Shown here: positions 11,471 to 21,040 of the stretch, piece by piece | How the letters are laid out: each line of letters begins with the position of its first letter | Numbering within the stretch: the stretch's first letter is position 1 | Source: Choristoneura fumiferana | Taxonomy: Eukaryota > Arthropoda > Insecta > Lepidoptera > Tortricidae | Assembly (NCBI RefSeq): GCF_025370935.1 | Contig: NC_133479.1 | Coordinates: 18,344,850 to 18,408,849, forward strand | DNA length: 64,000 bases | Reading direction: 5' to 3' | Notes under the pieces: generated by a model | The model's input: the letters and a program-made list of their open reading frames with translations, nothing else | Told to the model about the DNA's origin: nothing | The model's database searches: none | Translations under genes and position numbers: made by a program

Positions 11471-14400
11471 CTATTGAGAAATGAATTTTATTAACATAAT
11501 ATAAAAAGTTGGCTAACTTAAAAACAAACTCTTTATTGTTAAAAATAAGTAACAAACACAATTGACAAACATGAATTGACAGTTTTGTATACACGAAGAA
11601 TAAAGATTGTGTTACGTAATATATATATAGTAAAATGTGTGAATACATACCATTAAAGACGGTGTCTTTCAGTGGATTGTCTTCGATGTTAGGAGATTTT
11701 TCTTCACTTTTCTTATTTTTATCGTTATTAGCAGCACCTAATAGAGTATCAAAACAATGTTAAGATTCGTATTCATATTTTTGACTTATTTATTTTTAAT
11801 GTGCAATTTTTAGAATTAAACTAAATTTCATTTTAAAAGAAATTTAAACCAAAAAGTGTGAAACAAACCATTTAAGATAGTGTCTTTTAGTGGATTGTCC
11901 TCGGTGTTAGCTGATTTCTCGTCACTTTCGTTATATTCGTTATTACTAGACGTAGCATCTGAAACAAGATTAAAATAATTATATATATACCATGTATTGA
12001 CAATTTGTTTATTGATGTTTTTTTCATCTAGTGCTATTGGATTGAAATTTTGTTTAGGTGTAAAAATTTTGCTTGTATATGGTAAATATTTCGATGCATT
12101 GGTAAATTTTAATTTACCAAATTTGGCTATTTTTTTTGTAGAGCTGTAGCTCTACATTTATTAACTAGTCATTAATTACCTAATCTTTTGTTGAATTTTC
12201 AGATCTCGCATTTTCTTTAAATAATTTTTTATTCATTTGTGGTTGGTAGTCGCGTAAATCATAAACATAAATCCAAAACATTTATTAGCAAATAGTTTCA
12301 CACCCTTTTGTCACAAATTCGTCACATTTTAAACTAATAATTCTACATACTTATTGAATGACTATATTTACATTATTAATCTGATATTTATCATCATTTA
12401 TACAAAACAAAATTGAAAATTTATGAATTTTGATTGATTAAAAATGTCAGTAAGTTAATGACACGTAATAATAATTCAATAAAGAAATAATTTAATTTTA
12501 CAAAATAAATATCCATGACCAATTTCGTGACGTTTCAGATAATTTAGAGGGTAAAAACATTAATTTTGAAGCCATGGAGAAAGCTTGCGTTTGGGTTCCT
12601 TATTTGATAGTTTTTTTTCGGAAGAGCATTTAACACTTCTAATGGCCATTGGATAACAACTGTAACTAAATAATTTTGATTGGTCTTGGGTACATCTAGG
12701 TCATCTCGATATCGTATACTAAAGGAGTACACAATATAACAATTTTTCTCTGACTAATTCAGACCGTATTTTCAAGAATATACATATATTCGAAAAAAAA
12801 TCATAGTGACGTAGCAGTCAACAATCCAAGGCTTAGAACAAAGGTATGCAGGACTCATATTTAGAGGTATCACAAATTCCACAGATGCACTGCTTCTGTG
12901 CTATAAAAACTCTATTTACGAGTACGTGTACTGAATTAACCCATAATTATGACGATTCCATATCTAAGAGCCGAGCATATATACATACATAACCATGGTA
13001 AGCCTAAATCGCAATATTTTTGTTTATGACTTTCCCTATGCGCCGAAGAGCATATGCAAAGCGATTTATTTTGCCACACAATCTTTCGATATGCGATTAC
13101 CACGAGCGGTTCTCGTCAAGCAATATTCTAAGAAAGGCTACTTAGCTATTTTCAGTTAATATTTTGTTTTCGTTCTTAATCATTAGGTTTTTTAAGCCAT
13201 GTCTATTATGAAATTGAATAAAGCTTGTTTTGTTAATATTTTCATTTTTTAGTTTCTTAAACCATAATTTTAGAGCTTTCTTGATTGGTACCTACCTGGT
13301 GATATCGGTTTTGATGTTGAATTACCTGCAATCATTCAATTACATAAGTTAATATCTTTGTTATCATCAAAATTAATTAAAACTGGCTGTTGTGTCATTG
13401 TGTCTGATGCAATGCAAGTAATAAATAAAATGATACTCGTACAGTAATTACTTTAAACAACTAACCATTTAAGACCAAATCTTTCAATGGATTTTGTGGT
13501 TCCTCATCAGTTTTATCTGTCTTTGTTTTGTCTTCATTATTTGACTCATTAGACTGATCAACATCCGTTGTAGCATTACCTGATTCTAAATCAGAGTCAT
13601 TTTGCACGCTATTTCGCTTCTCAGATTTATTTTCATCAGTTGATTTTGGTTGTGATGATTCAGGAGCATTTTGATCTGCTGTTGCTTTTTTTTCATTATC
13701 AACATTTTGTTGATCAGGTGAAGCATTTTCATTGTGTGATTCTACAGGTACAGATGAGTCGTTATGGTCATCAGACTCCTCCTTTTCATCAGTTGTATAT
13801 TGGGTTTTAGGTTTAACTGGGCTTGGAGACGCTCCTAAAGTATCCACTGGTTCTGGTTTTAAATCTTTAGTATTCAAAGTATTTGTATCTCTTGTGTCAT
13901 TGGATTCATTATTGACCGGTGATTTTTTATTATCAGATTTTTTATCTGTACTATTTGCATCATTTTCAGCACTGGAACCAGGCTTACTAGGAATTGGCGT
14001 TGGTTTTTCGCCATCGATTGGTGCTGCTACCAGATCTTCGTTATCAGTGTTAGTTTCATCATTTTGAGGTCTAACAGGAATAGGCGAAGCTTCTATATTA
14101 TCCGTTGAACCTGCAGGCAAGTCTTGTGGATTGAAAGTCACACTAGTTTCAGTGTCTTTAGAATTCTCTTCGCCATCCGAAGAAGTATCATTTGGTTTTG
14201 CTGGAATTGGTGATGTATCTTGGTCGTCATCTAAGACAGGAGACAATTTTTCTAGCTTAGATTCCCCATTTAATGGTTTAGCGCCCAATGGTACCGCATC
14301 CGAGGGAGGTGCGATCGGTCTTGGCTTAAGAGTAATGCGAACCATGTTGATAAGTCTTCTATTGCCACTTCCACTGTCATAAGAAAGTGGTGCAGGAGTA

Positions 14401-17400
14401 GAAGGTGCGGGGTTACCATTTTGTGATGCCGCTCTGTGCGGGTAGTATGTAATAATAGGATGTCTTGGTTGTACTGGTGTTGGAGAAATAGTTGGAACGG
14501 GTTGCACTGGTTTAACAGGGGTTGGTAATACGGGCTTTGAGGGTGGTAATGGTAGTTCAGGATTGACTTGTTGTTGTGGTTGTAACTGCGGTGGAAGTTG
14601 TGGCAGCTGTGGCAGCTGCGGCAACTGTGGAAGTTGTGGTAATTGTTGCACTTGAGACTGAGGTGGCAATCGTGGTGGTGAAGGACGCTTCGTGGGGCGT
14701 TTGTTTAACAAGAATAAAATTGAATCCGGGACAATTTTAGCCACTGAAAATAAACACGTAGGCTAAAATTAATGACAATTTCAAATTGTGATTTAAGATC
14801 AAATTTAAATGGTATACGTCGCTTGCACTTGTCCGAATATCTCGAACTTCCAAAGCGAATTTACTAACAATTATCAAGATATTAAAATATCACAGCCTCC
14901 ATTACAAATTTATATTAGTAAAGATAGAATATATCTGCGTTATAGTCCAATATGAATTCATAAACATTAAAAGTAAATCTTGTTCTAGAAAAAAATTTTA
15001 CTCACTATGTACGCGTTTTTCTTCTGTAATATTCTCGCTTTGAGTACTTGCTTCTGTAATTAATTAACAAAGAAATAGTTTTTAAATTACATAATTTTGT
15101 TGTAAATAGAGAAATAGTAGATTGTATAACAAGAGCATAAAACGAGCCATTTCACCCAAGACGTTTATATAGCCACCCGAGCCGGTACGGCGAGTATGGA
15201 TAGACAGGTCGATGGGGAAAATGGGTTTAATGCTCGAGTTAACACTCTGCTATTCACTTAGATTGCGAGGAAATGAAGAGAGTGGAAACAATTGTTCACT
15301 TTCTATGTACCTTTTATTTTTCATGCATTATTCATCATCCCAGCCTATATATTTTTTACCTTTATTGATTTATTTTTAGTTTTATATTAATTGAAAATTA
15401 TTAAAAAAATGTGAACATACTACATATTTTTTAATCATTTTTAATTTATATAAAACTAAAAATCAATCAAATCAATCAAAATAAATCAATTAATTAAAAA
15501 AAAATACAATAATGCATAAAAAAGGTAGGTACATAGAAAGTGCATAATTGTTTCCACTGTTGCTATTTCATTTCCTCGCAATCTAAGAGAAAAGCAGAGT
15601 GTAAAAAACATGCATAATAAGAGCATTGAACCCATTTTCTCCTCGATGTGTCTATCCACTGCTACATGAAGGTCTTGGCTAAAATGGCTCGTTTTATGCT
15701 CTTGTTGTACAATCTACTATTTCATCACACTTGCTCGTCAATGAAGTTATTCCATGCCTAAACTAAAGGACAATGGACTCAATTTTTCCCGGGGAGAGTT
15801 ATGGATTTACGTATAGTTTTTCTTCTCAAGGGACTTATGACTTAAGTTTTAAAAAGTAAGTGGGTAGGTTTGTCATTTCAGACTAAAGAGGTTTCAAGTC
15901 TGCCAACGTTTTATTTAAATATTTAAAACTTAGCTATAACCCAATTTTACACCATCAAAATTTTCCACGCATAATGAAACTTCGTTATTTTTATGTTTAA
16001 GAAAAAATTATGTCAAATTGTTTTGCAATAATTTTAGTAAACATTTTTTTAGCATGTTGGAATAATAAAATTTAGCTTAGCATTATCTATGGTAGACGAC
16101 TCGAAAAAAGTAACAATCAGGGGGGCTACTACGCAACCCGAAAATAGAAGTTTGTATCGATTTGCTGACGCAAATGTTATTTCATACGAGAGTGAGAAGG
16201 ACTGTACGATAGGAACTTTTACGAAGGTCTTTTTGATGTGTTTTTAGGTGACCTATTCATCCATCTCCCTTTTAACATTATGATGCAACTTACAGGACTC
16301 CCTATGTAACTCTATTACAATAAGGGGATATTATTATACTGTTAATCAAGATGAAAAAATTAATTCAAAGTATCCGAAAATATTCCAATAATTATAGTCA
16401 CTTACAATTTAAAACAAGGTTAATAAACAAATTGCAATTGTAAACAATTAGGTACTTTTTTGCGTAGAACTGCATCCACATCTGCAAAAGTGGCTAGTAG
16501 ATAATAAGTACCTAAATCGCGATTTATTTAACTATCCTTACGCGAGCTAATTTTAAATCAACATTTTCGTTGTGATGTTTGTCAATTACCTGTTATCTGT
16601 GACTGCTGCGACTGCTGTAACAGTTGAGATTGCTGAGACTGCTCCGACTGCTGTGGGAGCTGTGACTGCTGTAGTGGTTGCTGTTGCAGTTGCGGTGTAG
16701 GTGGCAGCTGTGGCAACTGTGGCAGTTGCGGTAATTGAGGCAGTTGGGACCATTTTTGCGGCGGTTGTGGTGGGTTTGGATGTTGGACGTTGTTGTTATC
16801 CCACTGCTGTGACTGGTGCGTCTGCTGCCATTCCTGCGACTGCTGCGACAGCTGTGGCTGTTGTAACTCCTGTGACTGCTGATATTGCTCTGACTGTTGT
16901 GAGAACTGTGACTGCGGTTGTTGTTGAAAGTATTGTGGTTGCTGTGGCAGATACGATGTAGGTGGCAACTGTGGCAGTTGCGGTAATTGGGGCAGTTGCG
17001 GCAATTGTTGCAATTGTTGCAGTTGAGGTGGGGTTGGATGCTTTCGCAGCACAGGTTGTTTATTCAACAAGCTTAAAATTGAAGTTGGTAGCGCTGATGA
17101 CACTGAAATAAAATTTAGCAAACCTATAATTAAATAGACGTATAGATCGATTGGTTAACTCTTGCGTTTATAATACTAGTGAGATTAAAAATCATATTCC
17201 TTTGTAGGAGATTAAAAAAGGCATGGTGGCCATTTTCATACTAAAACGAATAAGAACTGGTTAAAAAAGATGGTGGAAAAAGAAAAAAAAGAAAATAATA
17301 AATCTAGTGGTTAGTAACTTTGACTATGAACCTGGAAGTACAGGGTATGAATCCTGGTATAGGCAAATGTTCATTACACAAAATATGTTTGCCTCTTTTT

Positions 17401-18323
17401 TTCGTAATAGATATTATAGTACTTATGTAAGTAGCACGTTTATTACACATGTCATTTATGTGTGTAAATCTGTCATCTAATATAGGTAGTACAATATTTG
17501 CTTAGTTTACTTTTTATAAACCGGTTAAGTAAATTTGGTTATGTATTTGTTTTTATGCAAGTAGAGGGCTAGTGAAGTTCCCAATCCATACTGAGCCCGC
17601 GTGGGAACTACGGCCGAAGCCCTCTCGTTCTGAGAGGAGGCTTGTGCCCTACAGTGGGACGTATATAGGCAAAGATGATAATAATGATGATGAGACGGCT
17701 AGGTGTCTTAACTGGTATTGAGACTTCAGCATTATCAGTATTCAATCATCAATCGAGAGGTTCTACTATAGCATCTGTTCGATTTACAGAAATATTAAAA
17801 TTAGCTTTATTGCTACCTGGTACATGTTTGACCGCAGCTGCATCGTCGCTTCCAATGTTTGCTCCTGAAAATAGAAAAAAGTTATTAATTGCTATCATGC
17901 TGTAAGACTATGCCAATCTTTCAAATTATTGATGTAACTGTAAAAATTAGAGCAAAGAAATTCACTCTACGAAAACTGTTTACGATCAATTTTATTGTGA
18001 CTATCATTCAGCAGTGGCTTCAAATTTTTTATTAATGTAAAACTCAGCTTGTAGAAGTAAAATAAAGTACAGAATGAAGGAATGATTTACATTCGTTCTT
18101 CCTTTCTCTTTCTTTTTTTTCTACTTAGATATTATTCTAAAATAAATACTTTTGAATAAATAAAGTCCACATGGCGCTTAGCACAACCTTTCAAGCAAAC
18201 ACATAATTCCGGAAGAAAAATTGACTACTTATCACTTTTGATAATAAGATGATTACTAGAAAACTTACTAATTTCAACAATTGCTAATGTAAACACTACG
18301 CACAAAATCTTATTGGCAGCCAT
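11289..18323 (-). CDS. Nine-exon gene, secreted P/Q/S/N/D/E-rich low-complexity protein
   Basis: Joining exons 18323-18269, 17864-17817, 17102-16590, 15053-15006, 14743-13466, 13325-13296, 11958-11869, 11737-11651 and 11470-11289 gives 2,331 nt (776 residues plus stop). Every junction is GT-AG and every intron is phase 1, which strongly supports the model. Residues 1-19 form a signal peptide with a hydrophobic core (ILCVVFTLAIVEI). Then come a Q/P-rich block with PQL repeats (about 35-205), a second PQL block plus S/D/N/E/K-rich region with four SPIPxKP-like motifs (222-647), and three NPLKD..LN motifs ending in an acidic tail. There is no transmembrane segment after the signal and almost no cysteine. 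I infer an extracellular structural, silk- or mucin-like protein. I recognise no orthologue, and further small exons in the long introns could have been missed. Confidence 0.8.
11651..11737 (-). CDS. Exon 8: NPLKD module
   Basis: 87 nt, acceptor 'tactctattag', donor GTATGT. It encodes a unit ending EDNPLKDTVFN, paralogous to exon 7. The nucleotide similarity also covers the module's end and the donor region. Confidence 0.75.
11869..11958 (-). CDS. Exon 7: NPLKD module
   Basis: 90 nt, acceptor 'tcttgtttcag', donor GTTTGT. It encodes an acidic, N-rich unit ending EDNPLKDTILN. It is strongly similar in length and sequence to exon 8, indicating tandem exon duplication. Confidence 0.75.
11959..13295 (-). 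other. Intron 6, no further feature seen
   Basis: 1.34 kb of AT-rich intron. No phase-1 exon with good splice sites was found by eye, but a 10-20-codon exon could be missed. Confidence 0.4.
13296..13325 (-). CDS. Exon 6: 10-codon microexon
   Basis: 30 nt, acceptor 'gaatgattgcag', donor GTAGGT. It encodes NSTSKPISP between split codons and contains a sequon (NST). Phase 1 on both sides. Of all the exons this one has the least support because of its length. Confidence 0.6.
13466..14743 (-). CDS. Exon 5: long P/Q to S/D/N-rich exon
   Basis: 1,278 nt, acceptor 'gtttattttcag', donor GTTAGT. The N-terminal part repeats the exon-3 module (AKIVPDSILFLLNKRP, then PQL repeats), followed by a proline-rich segment with PTPV motifs. 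The rest is acidic and S/N/D/T/K-rich, carrying four spaced motifs TSPIPAKP, ASPIPVRP, PTPIPSKP and ASPSPVKP, many N-x-S/T sequons, and the terminal NPLKDLVLN. The open frame on the opposite strand is only a shadow of this composition. Confidence 0.85.
15006..15053 (-). CDS. Exon 4: 16-codon linker
   Basis: 48 nt, acceptor 'attaattacag', donor GTGAGT. It encodes ASTQSENITEEKRVH between split codons, including an N-glycosylation sequon (NIT). It is supported by splice sites and by exact phase-1 compatibility on both sides. It is too short for a simple ORF scan. Confidence 0.7.
15111..15725. mobile_element. Foldback MITE in intron 3
   Basis: The left end (gaaatagtagattgta...caagagcataaaacgagccat) and the right end (atggctcgttttatgctcttg...caatctactatttc) are inverted repeats of about 40 bp. 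Inverted similarity continues inward for over 100 bp (cattttccc..gat / attgcgaggaaatga). It has no coding capacity and lies in the intron between exons 4 and 3. Confidence 0.75.
16125..16260. repeat. Interspersed repeat fragment in intron 3
   Basis: The sequence 'tttcatacgagagtgagaaggac...acgataggaactt' resembles the fragment at 23150-23275 (tacgagagtgagagggaccg). It is a short, diverged repeat remnant. Confidence 0.4.
16590..17102 (-). CDS. Exon 3: LLNK module and Q/P-rich block
   Basis: 513 nt, acceptor 'ttttatttcag', donor GTAATT. It starts with SSALPTSILSLLNKQPVLRK, then proline and glutamine, then two PQLPQLPQL runs (about residues 55-70 and 155-170 of the protein) separated by QQSQ-type low complexity. 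Its beginning is clearly paralogous to the beginning of exon 5 (SILFLLNKRP). Encoded composition is dominated by Q, P, S and L. Confidence 0.8.
17572..17692 (+). mobile_element. 5'-truncated SINE in intron 2
   Basis: The 3' part of the tRNA-derived SINE (gaagttcccaatcc...gtgggacgtatata, then a GAT-rich tail) lies antisense to the host gene, about 125 bp below exon 2. The head with boxes A and B is missing. Confidence 0.75.
17817..17864 (-). CDS. Exon 2: short linker
   Basis: 48 nt, acceptor 'tctattttcag', donor GTAGCA. It encodes ANIGSDDAAAVKHVP between split codons; signal cleavage probably falls at its start. An open frame continues past the donor to a TGA, so read-through would give a truncated protein of roughly 50 residues. 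The donor is preferred because it restores phase 1 with exon 3. Confidence 0.7.
18269..18323 (-). CDS. Exon 1: start codon and signal peptide
   Basis: The ATG is at 18323-18321. The exon encodes 18 residues, MAANKILCVVFTLAIVEI, plus the first base of codon 19, with a lysine followed by a strong hydrophobic core. The donor is GTAAGT. The start is chosen because it opens the signal peptide and lies about 60 bp below a TATA box. A phase-1 intron directly after the signal peptide is common in genes for secreted insect proteins. Confidence 0.8.
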
Positions 18324-18383
18324 TTCGACCACGTTATTCGGCACTAGCAATACAAGTTATGTTTATTCATGCAACTGTTTAAG

Positions 18384-18391
18384 CTTATATA
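18384..18391 (-). promoter_or_regulatory. TATA box of the secreted-protein gene
   Basis: The minus strand reads gTATATAAGC about 60 bp upstream of the exon-1 ATG. Transcription would start near 18355-18360, giving a 5' leader of roughly 35 nt. A TATA box with a short leader is typical of insect genes expressed at high level in one tissue. The spacing is right; expression is inferred. Confidence 0.55.
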
Positions 18392-18579
18392 CTCTTAAAA
18401 TCCATCTGAACCAATATTTGCCTAATAAATTACTCGTTCAACTTATTGTAGTTCTCAGAAAGACTTCGGAGTCATGTTTTTGTGAATTTCAGATGGAATA
18501 TTTGCATTGACGTAATGCTTTGTCAATGGATAAAATGGGACCAACATATTTTATTTCACTTCTACAGTCGTGGTTCTTG

Positions 18580-18757
18580 ATTATCATCATCCCAGCCTAT
18601 AATACGACCCACTGCTGGGCACATACCTCCTCTCAGAATCAGAGGGCTTAGGCTGTAGTTCTCACGCAGGCCCTGTGCGGATTGGTAACTTGAATTACTT
18701 CGCAGGTTGTGCAGGTTTCCTCACGATGTTTTCCTGCACTGCAAAGCTCGTGGTATG
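18580..18757 (-). mobile_element. SINE fragment upstream of the gene
   Basis: Tail and body of the tRNA-derived SINE in minus orientation, truncated before the head and with a small internal deletion. It lies about 190 bp upstream of the TATA box. Confidence 0.7.
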
Positions 18758-19071
18758 AATTTCTTGTTTGAGAAGCCATAGGACAAACCGCTGTACTTGG
18801 TTTGGATAGGTATTTAACTGAATGTAAACAAACTTCAACTGCCAGATTTGGTACATTCAAGGATTTTAAATATTTAAGGTACTTGATGATAATGATGATA
18901 TCATTGTAATAAATAGAAACTGACTAGTGCATTTCAATATAGAAATGTAAATGGTTAGTTAGTTCAATGGGGGTATTTAAAAACAAAATTAAGACACCAA
19001 TTGACATTGTTTTGTTGACATTTAGTTAAACAGTTATCCATCCAAGTATAGGGCTTATTTTTTTCTTGACT
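18758..19071. other. Intergenic, nothing recognised
   Basis: AT-rich flank with a short GAT-rich patch near 18886-18902. Confidence 0.35.
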
Positions 19072-19472
19072 ATTATAGGGACAGGCTCAAAGTCACGCAA
19101 CGAGCTATGGAGAGACCTATGCTTGGAGTTTCTTTGCGCGATAGAATCCGGAATACGGAAATTCGTCGAAGAACTAAAGTTACTGACATAGCTGGAAAAA
19201 TATGCAAATTGAAGTGGCAATGGGCAGGCCACATCGCTCGAAGAACAGATAACCGTTGGGGAAGAAAAGTCCTCGAGTAGCGACCACGAACCGGAAGACG
19301 AAGCGTTGGCAGGCCTCCCACCAGGTGGACTGACGACATCGTGAGAGTAGCGGGAAACCGGTGGATGCAAGTGGCAAGTTGTCGTTCATTGTGGCGTTCT
19401 AAGAGGGAAGGCCTTTGTCCAGCAGTGAACGTCTTCGGGCTGATGATAATGATCATGATGATTATAGGGACA
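19072..19472 (+). mobile_element. 5'-truncated RTE-like LINE with 12-bp TSD
   Basis: The 377-bp insert (19084-19460) encodes the C-terminus of a non-LTR ORF2: VTQRAMERPMLGVSLRDR, then the KLKWQWAGHIAR and RWTDDIVRVAGNRWMQVA motifs, interrupted by a TAG. It ends in a GAT-rich tail. A perfect TSD (attatagggaca) flanks it at 19072-19083 and 19461-19472. The motifs are those of reverse-transcriptase LINEs common in Lepidoptera; RTE clade is my best guess. Confidence 0.9.
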
Positions 19473-19554
19473 TGAAATTTATTAATAATCAAGGCAAGTT
19501 CCTTGTAGGACTAGAGAACCCTACAAATTAAAATGATTATTCTGTCACGCCCTT

Positions 19555-19625
19555 TTAGATGTAACTTTTTTATACTGCCAGCGCTTTCGGAAAGACAATC
19601 ATTGCCCAGATAAATGCGCTGCAAC
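19555..19625 (-). mobile_element. LINE 3'-tail fragment
   Basis: The sequence 'actgccagcgctttcggaaagacaatcattgcc' is the reverse complement of the tail seen at 52700 and 54570. Confidence 0.55.
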
Positions 19626-20777
19626 AATTTTTCCAGGATGTCATTTAAAAAAAAATATTGATCCATACAATTTTTTAACTATTAAAACTAGGAAAACGAT
19701 TTTAATTAATATTATAATGTTATTTACTTGCAACTGTAAGATTTTCGGGTAAACAAATACATAAGCGATCGAACATAGAAATAATTCTATTAATTTTGAA
19801 ACATAAAAAATTATAATATAAAAATAAATAAATTATTTAATGAGATTTAAAAGAAATTGGAAAAAACTGTCAATGACCTTGAAAAATCAAATTATTCCGT
19901 AAAAATCTATTACTGAAACTGAATCATCTGGGTTTTAAAAGACCAAGAAGAGTAGCTTAAAGCACACTTAAAGTAATTATTTAACGTGAACAATAAACCA
20001 CTCTTATTGAAACCGGTAGGGTCGAAGGTTCAAATTAAGCATAAAATTAGCCTGTAGTTGGTTTATAATATGTACAGTACAGTACAGTACAGTACAGTGA
20101 CACTTAAATACTTTCAAAAATAAAAATTATAAAAAAAAATATTTACACAAAGTTACATATATAATTTTTTTACAGATCATTTGTTTGATTTATTGAAAAA
20201 AAAATTAAAAACATCTTAGGAAGCGTACATTCTCTACATGCCATGAAAAAAGTTATGAAATACAGTGATCTTCCTTTCATACGAGTAACAGACAAGGAAT
20301 AAAGATTGATTTTGCTATATTCCCACGGGATGGGAAATTTTGCAACATGATATTTATAGCCGACGTCGCAAGCTACAAATTATCGTTTACTATTCTCATA
20401 AATAATGAGCAAACAGATTACCTAGTATTATTATGTTTTGTTCGTTATTATTTTTTGTCACAGTATAACGAATATTGACTATTGTACATTTAATTTTGTT
20501 TGACTTAATTGATATCATTTGATTATTATTTTATTATTTTATTTTCTTTTGATCGATTTAATTACTATTACTATTTTTTATTTGAAATTTCTTTTCTTTT
20601 TAATTTAATTTCAATATGATTTTTGTTGTGATTTATTTTATTTTATTTTAATTCCAATTATGTAAATTTAATTCAATGTAATGTAATGTAATAATGGGAT
20701 TGATTCCTAAATAAAGAAATATATTATTATTATTATATTATGTAAAAGAAAATTCGACTTTTCATTTTTTATTTTAA
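19626..20777. other. AT-rich intergenic with pentanucleotide microsatellite
   Basis: A (GTACA)n run of five copies lies at 20070-20097. About 20440-20745 is very AT-rich and ends in 'aataaagaaatatattattatta', which could be a LINE 3' end. No gene. Confidence 0.4.
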
Positions 20778-21040
20778 GACGACCAGATGGCCTAGTGGTT
20801 AGAGAACCTGACTACGAAGCTTGAGGTCCCGGGTTCGATTCCCGTGTCGGGGCAGATATTTTTATGAAAAATACGAATGTTTGTTCTCGGGTCTGGGGTG
20901 TTCAATATGTATTTAAGTGTCTATCTATATAATTAAATTTATCCGTTGCTTAGTACCCATAACACAAGCTTTGCTAAGCTTACTTTGGGACTAGGTCAAT
21001 TGGTGTGAATTGTCCCGTGATATTTATTTATTTATTTATG
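20778..21040 (+). mobile_element. tRNA-derived SINE, second family
   Basis: Box A (tggcctagtggtta, 20788-20801) and box B (ggttcgattcc, 20832-20842) sit in a tRNA-like head, followed by a ~190-bp body (gttctcgggtctgg, ccgttgcttagtaccc, ttgggactaggtcaa) and a (TTTA)n tail. Reverse-oriented relatives lie at 43573-44075. The body after the tRNA-like part rules out a plain tRNA gene. Confidence 0.8.

Noticed and set aside
11471..11648. Upstream extension of the exon 9 frame
   Set aside because: The splice acceptor at 11471-11472 gives phase 1 with exon 8; the extension is AT-rich intron sequence.
13732..14382. Plus-strand ORFs of 111 and 83 codons opposite exon 5
   Set aside because: They are antisense shadows of the S/D/P-rich exon; serine- and glycine-rich output reflects the complementary codons.
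16701..16961. Plus-strand 86-codon alanine/valine-rich ORF
   Set aside because: Antisense of the CAG/CCA-rich exon 3; composition only.
17675..17905. 76-codon plus-strand ORF over exon 2
   Set aside because: It begins in the GAT-rich tail of a SINE and is antisense to exon 2; there is no independent support.
20781..20855. Possible tRNA gene
   Set aside because: Boxes A and B are present but the sequence continues into a SINE body and (TTTA)n tail, and relatives occur elsewhere in the window.
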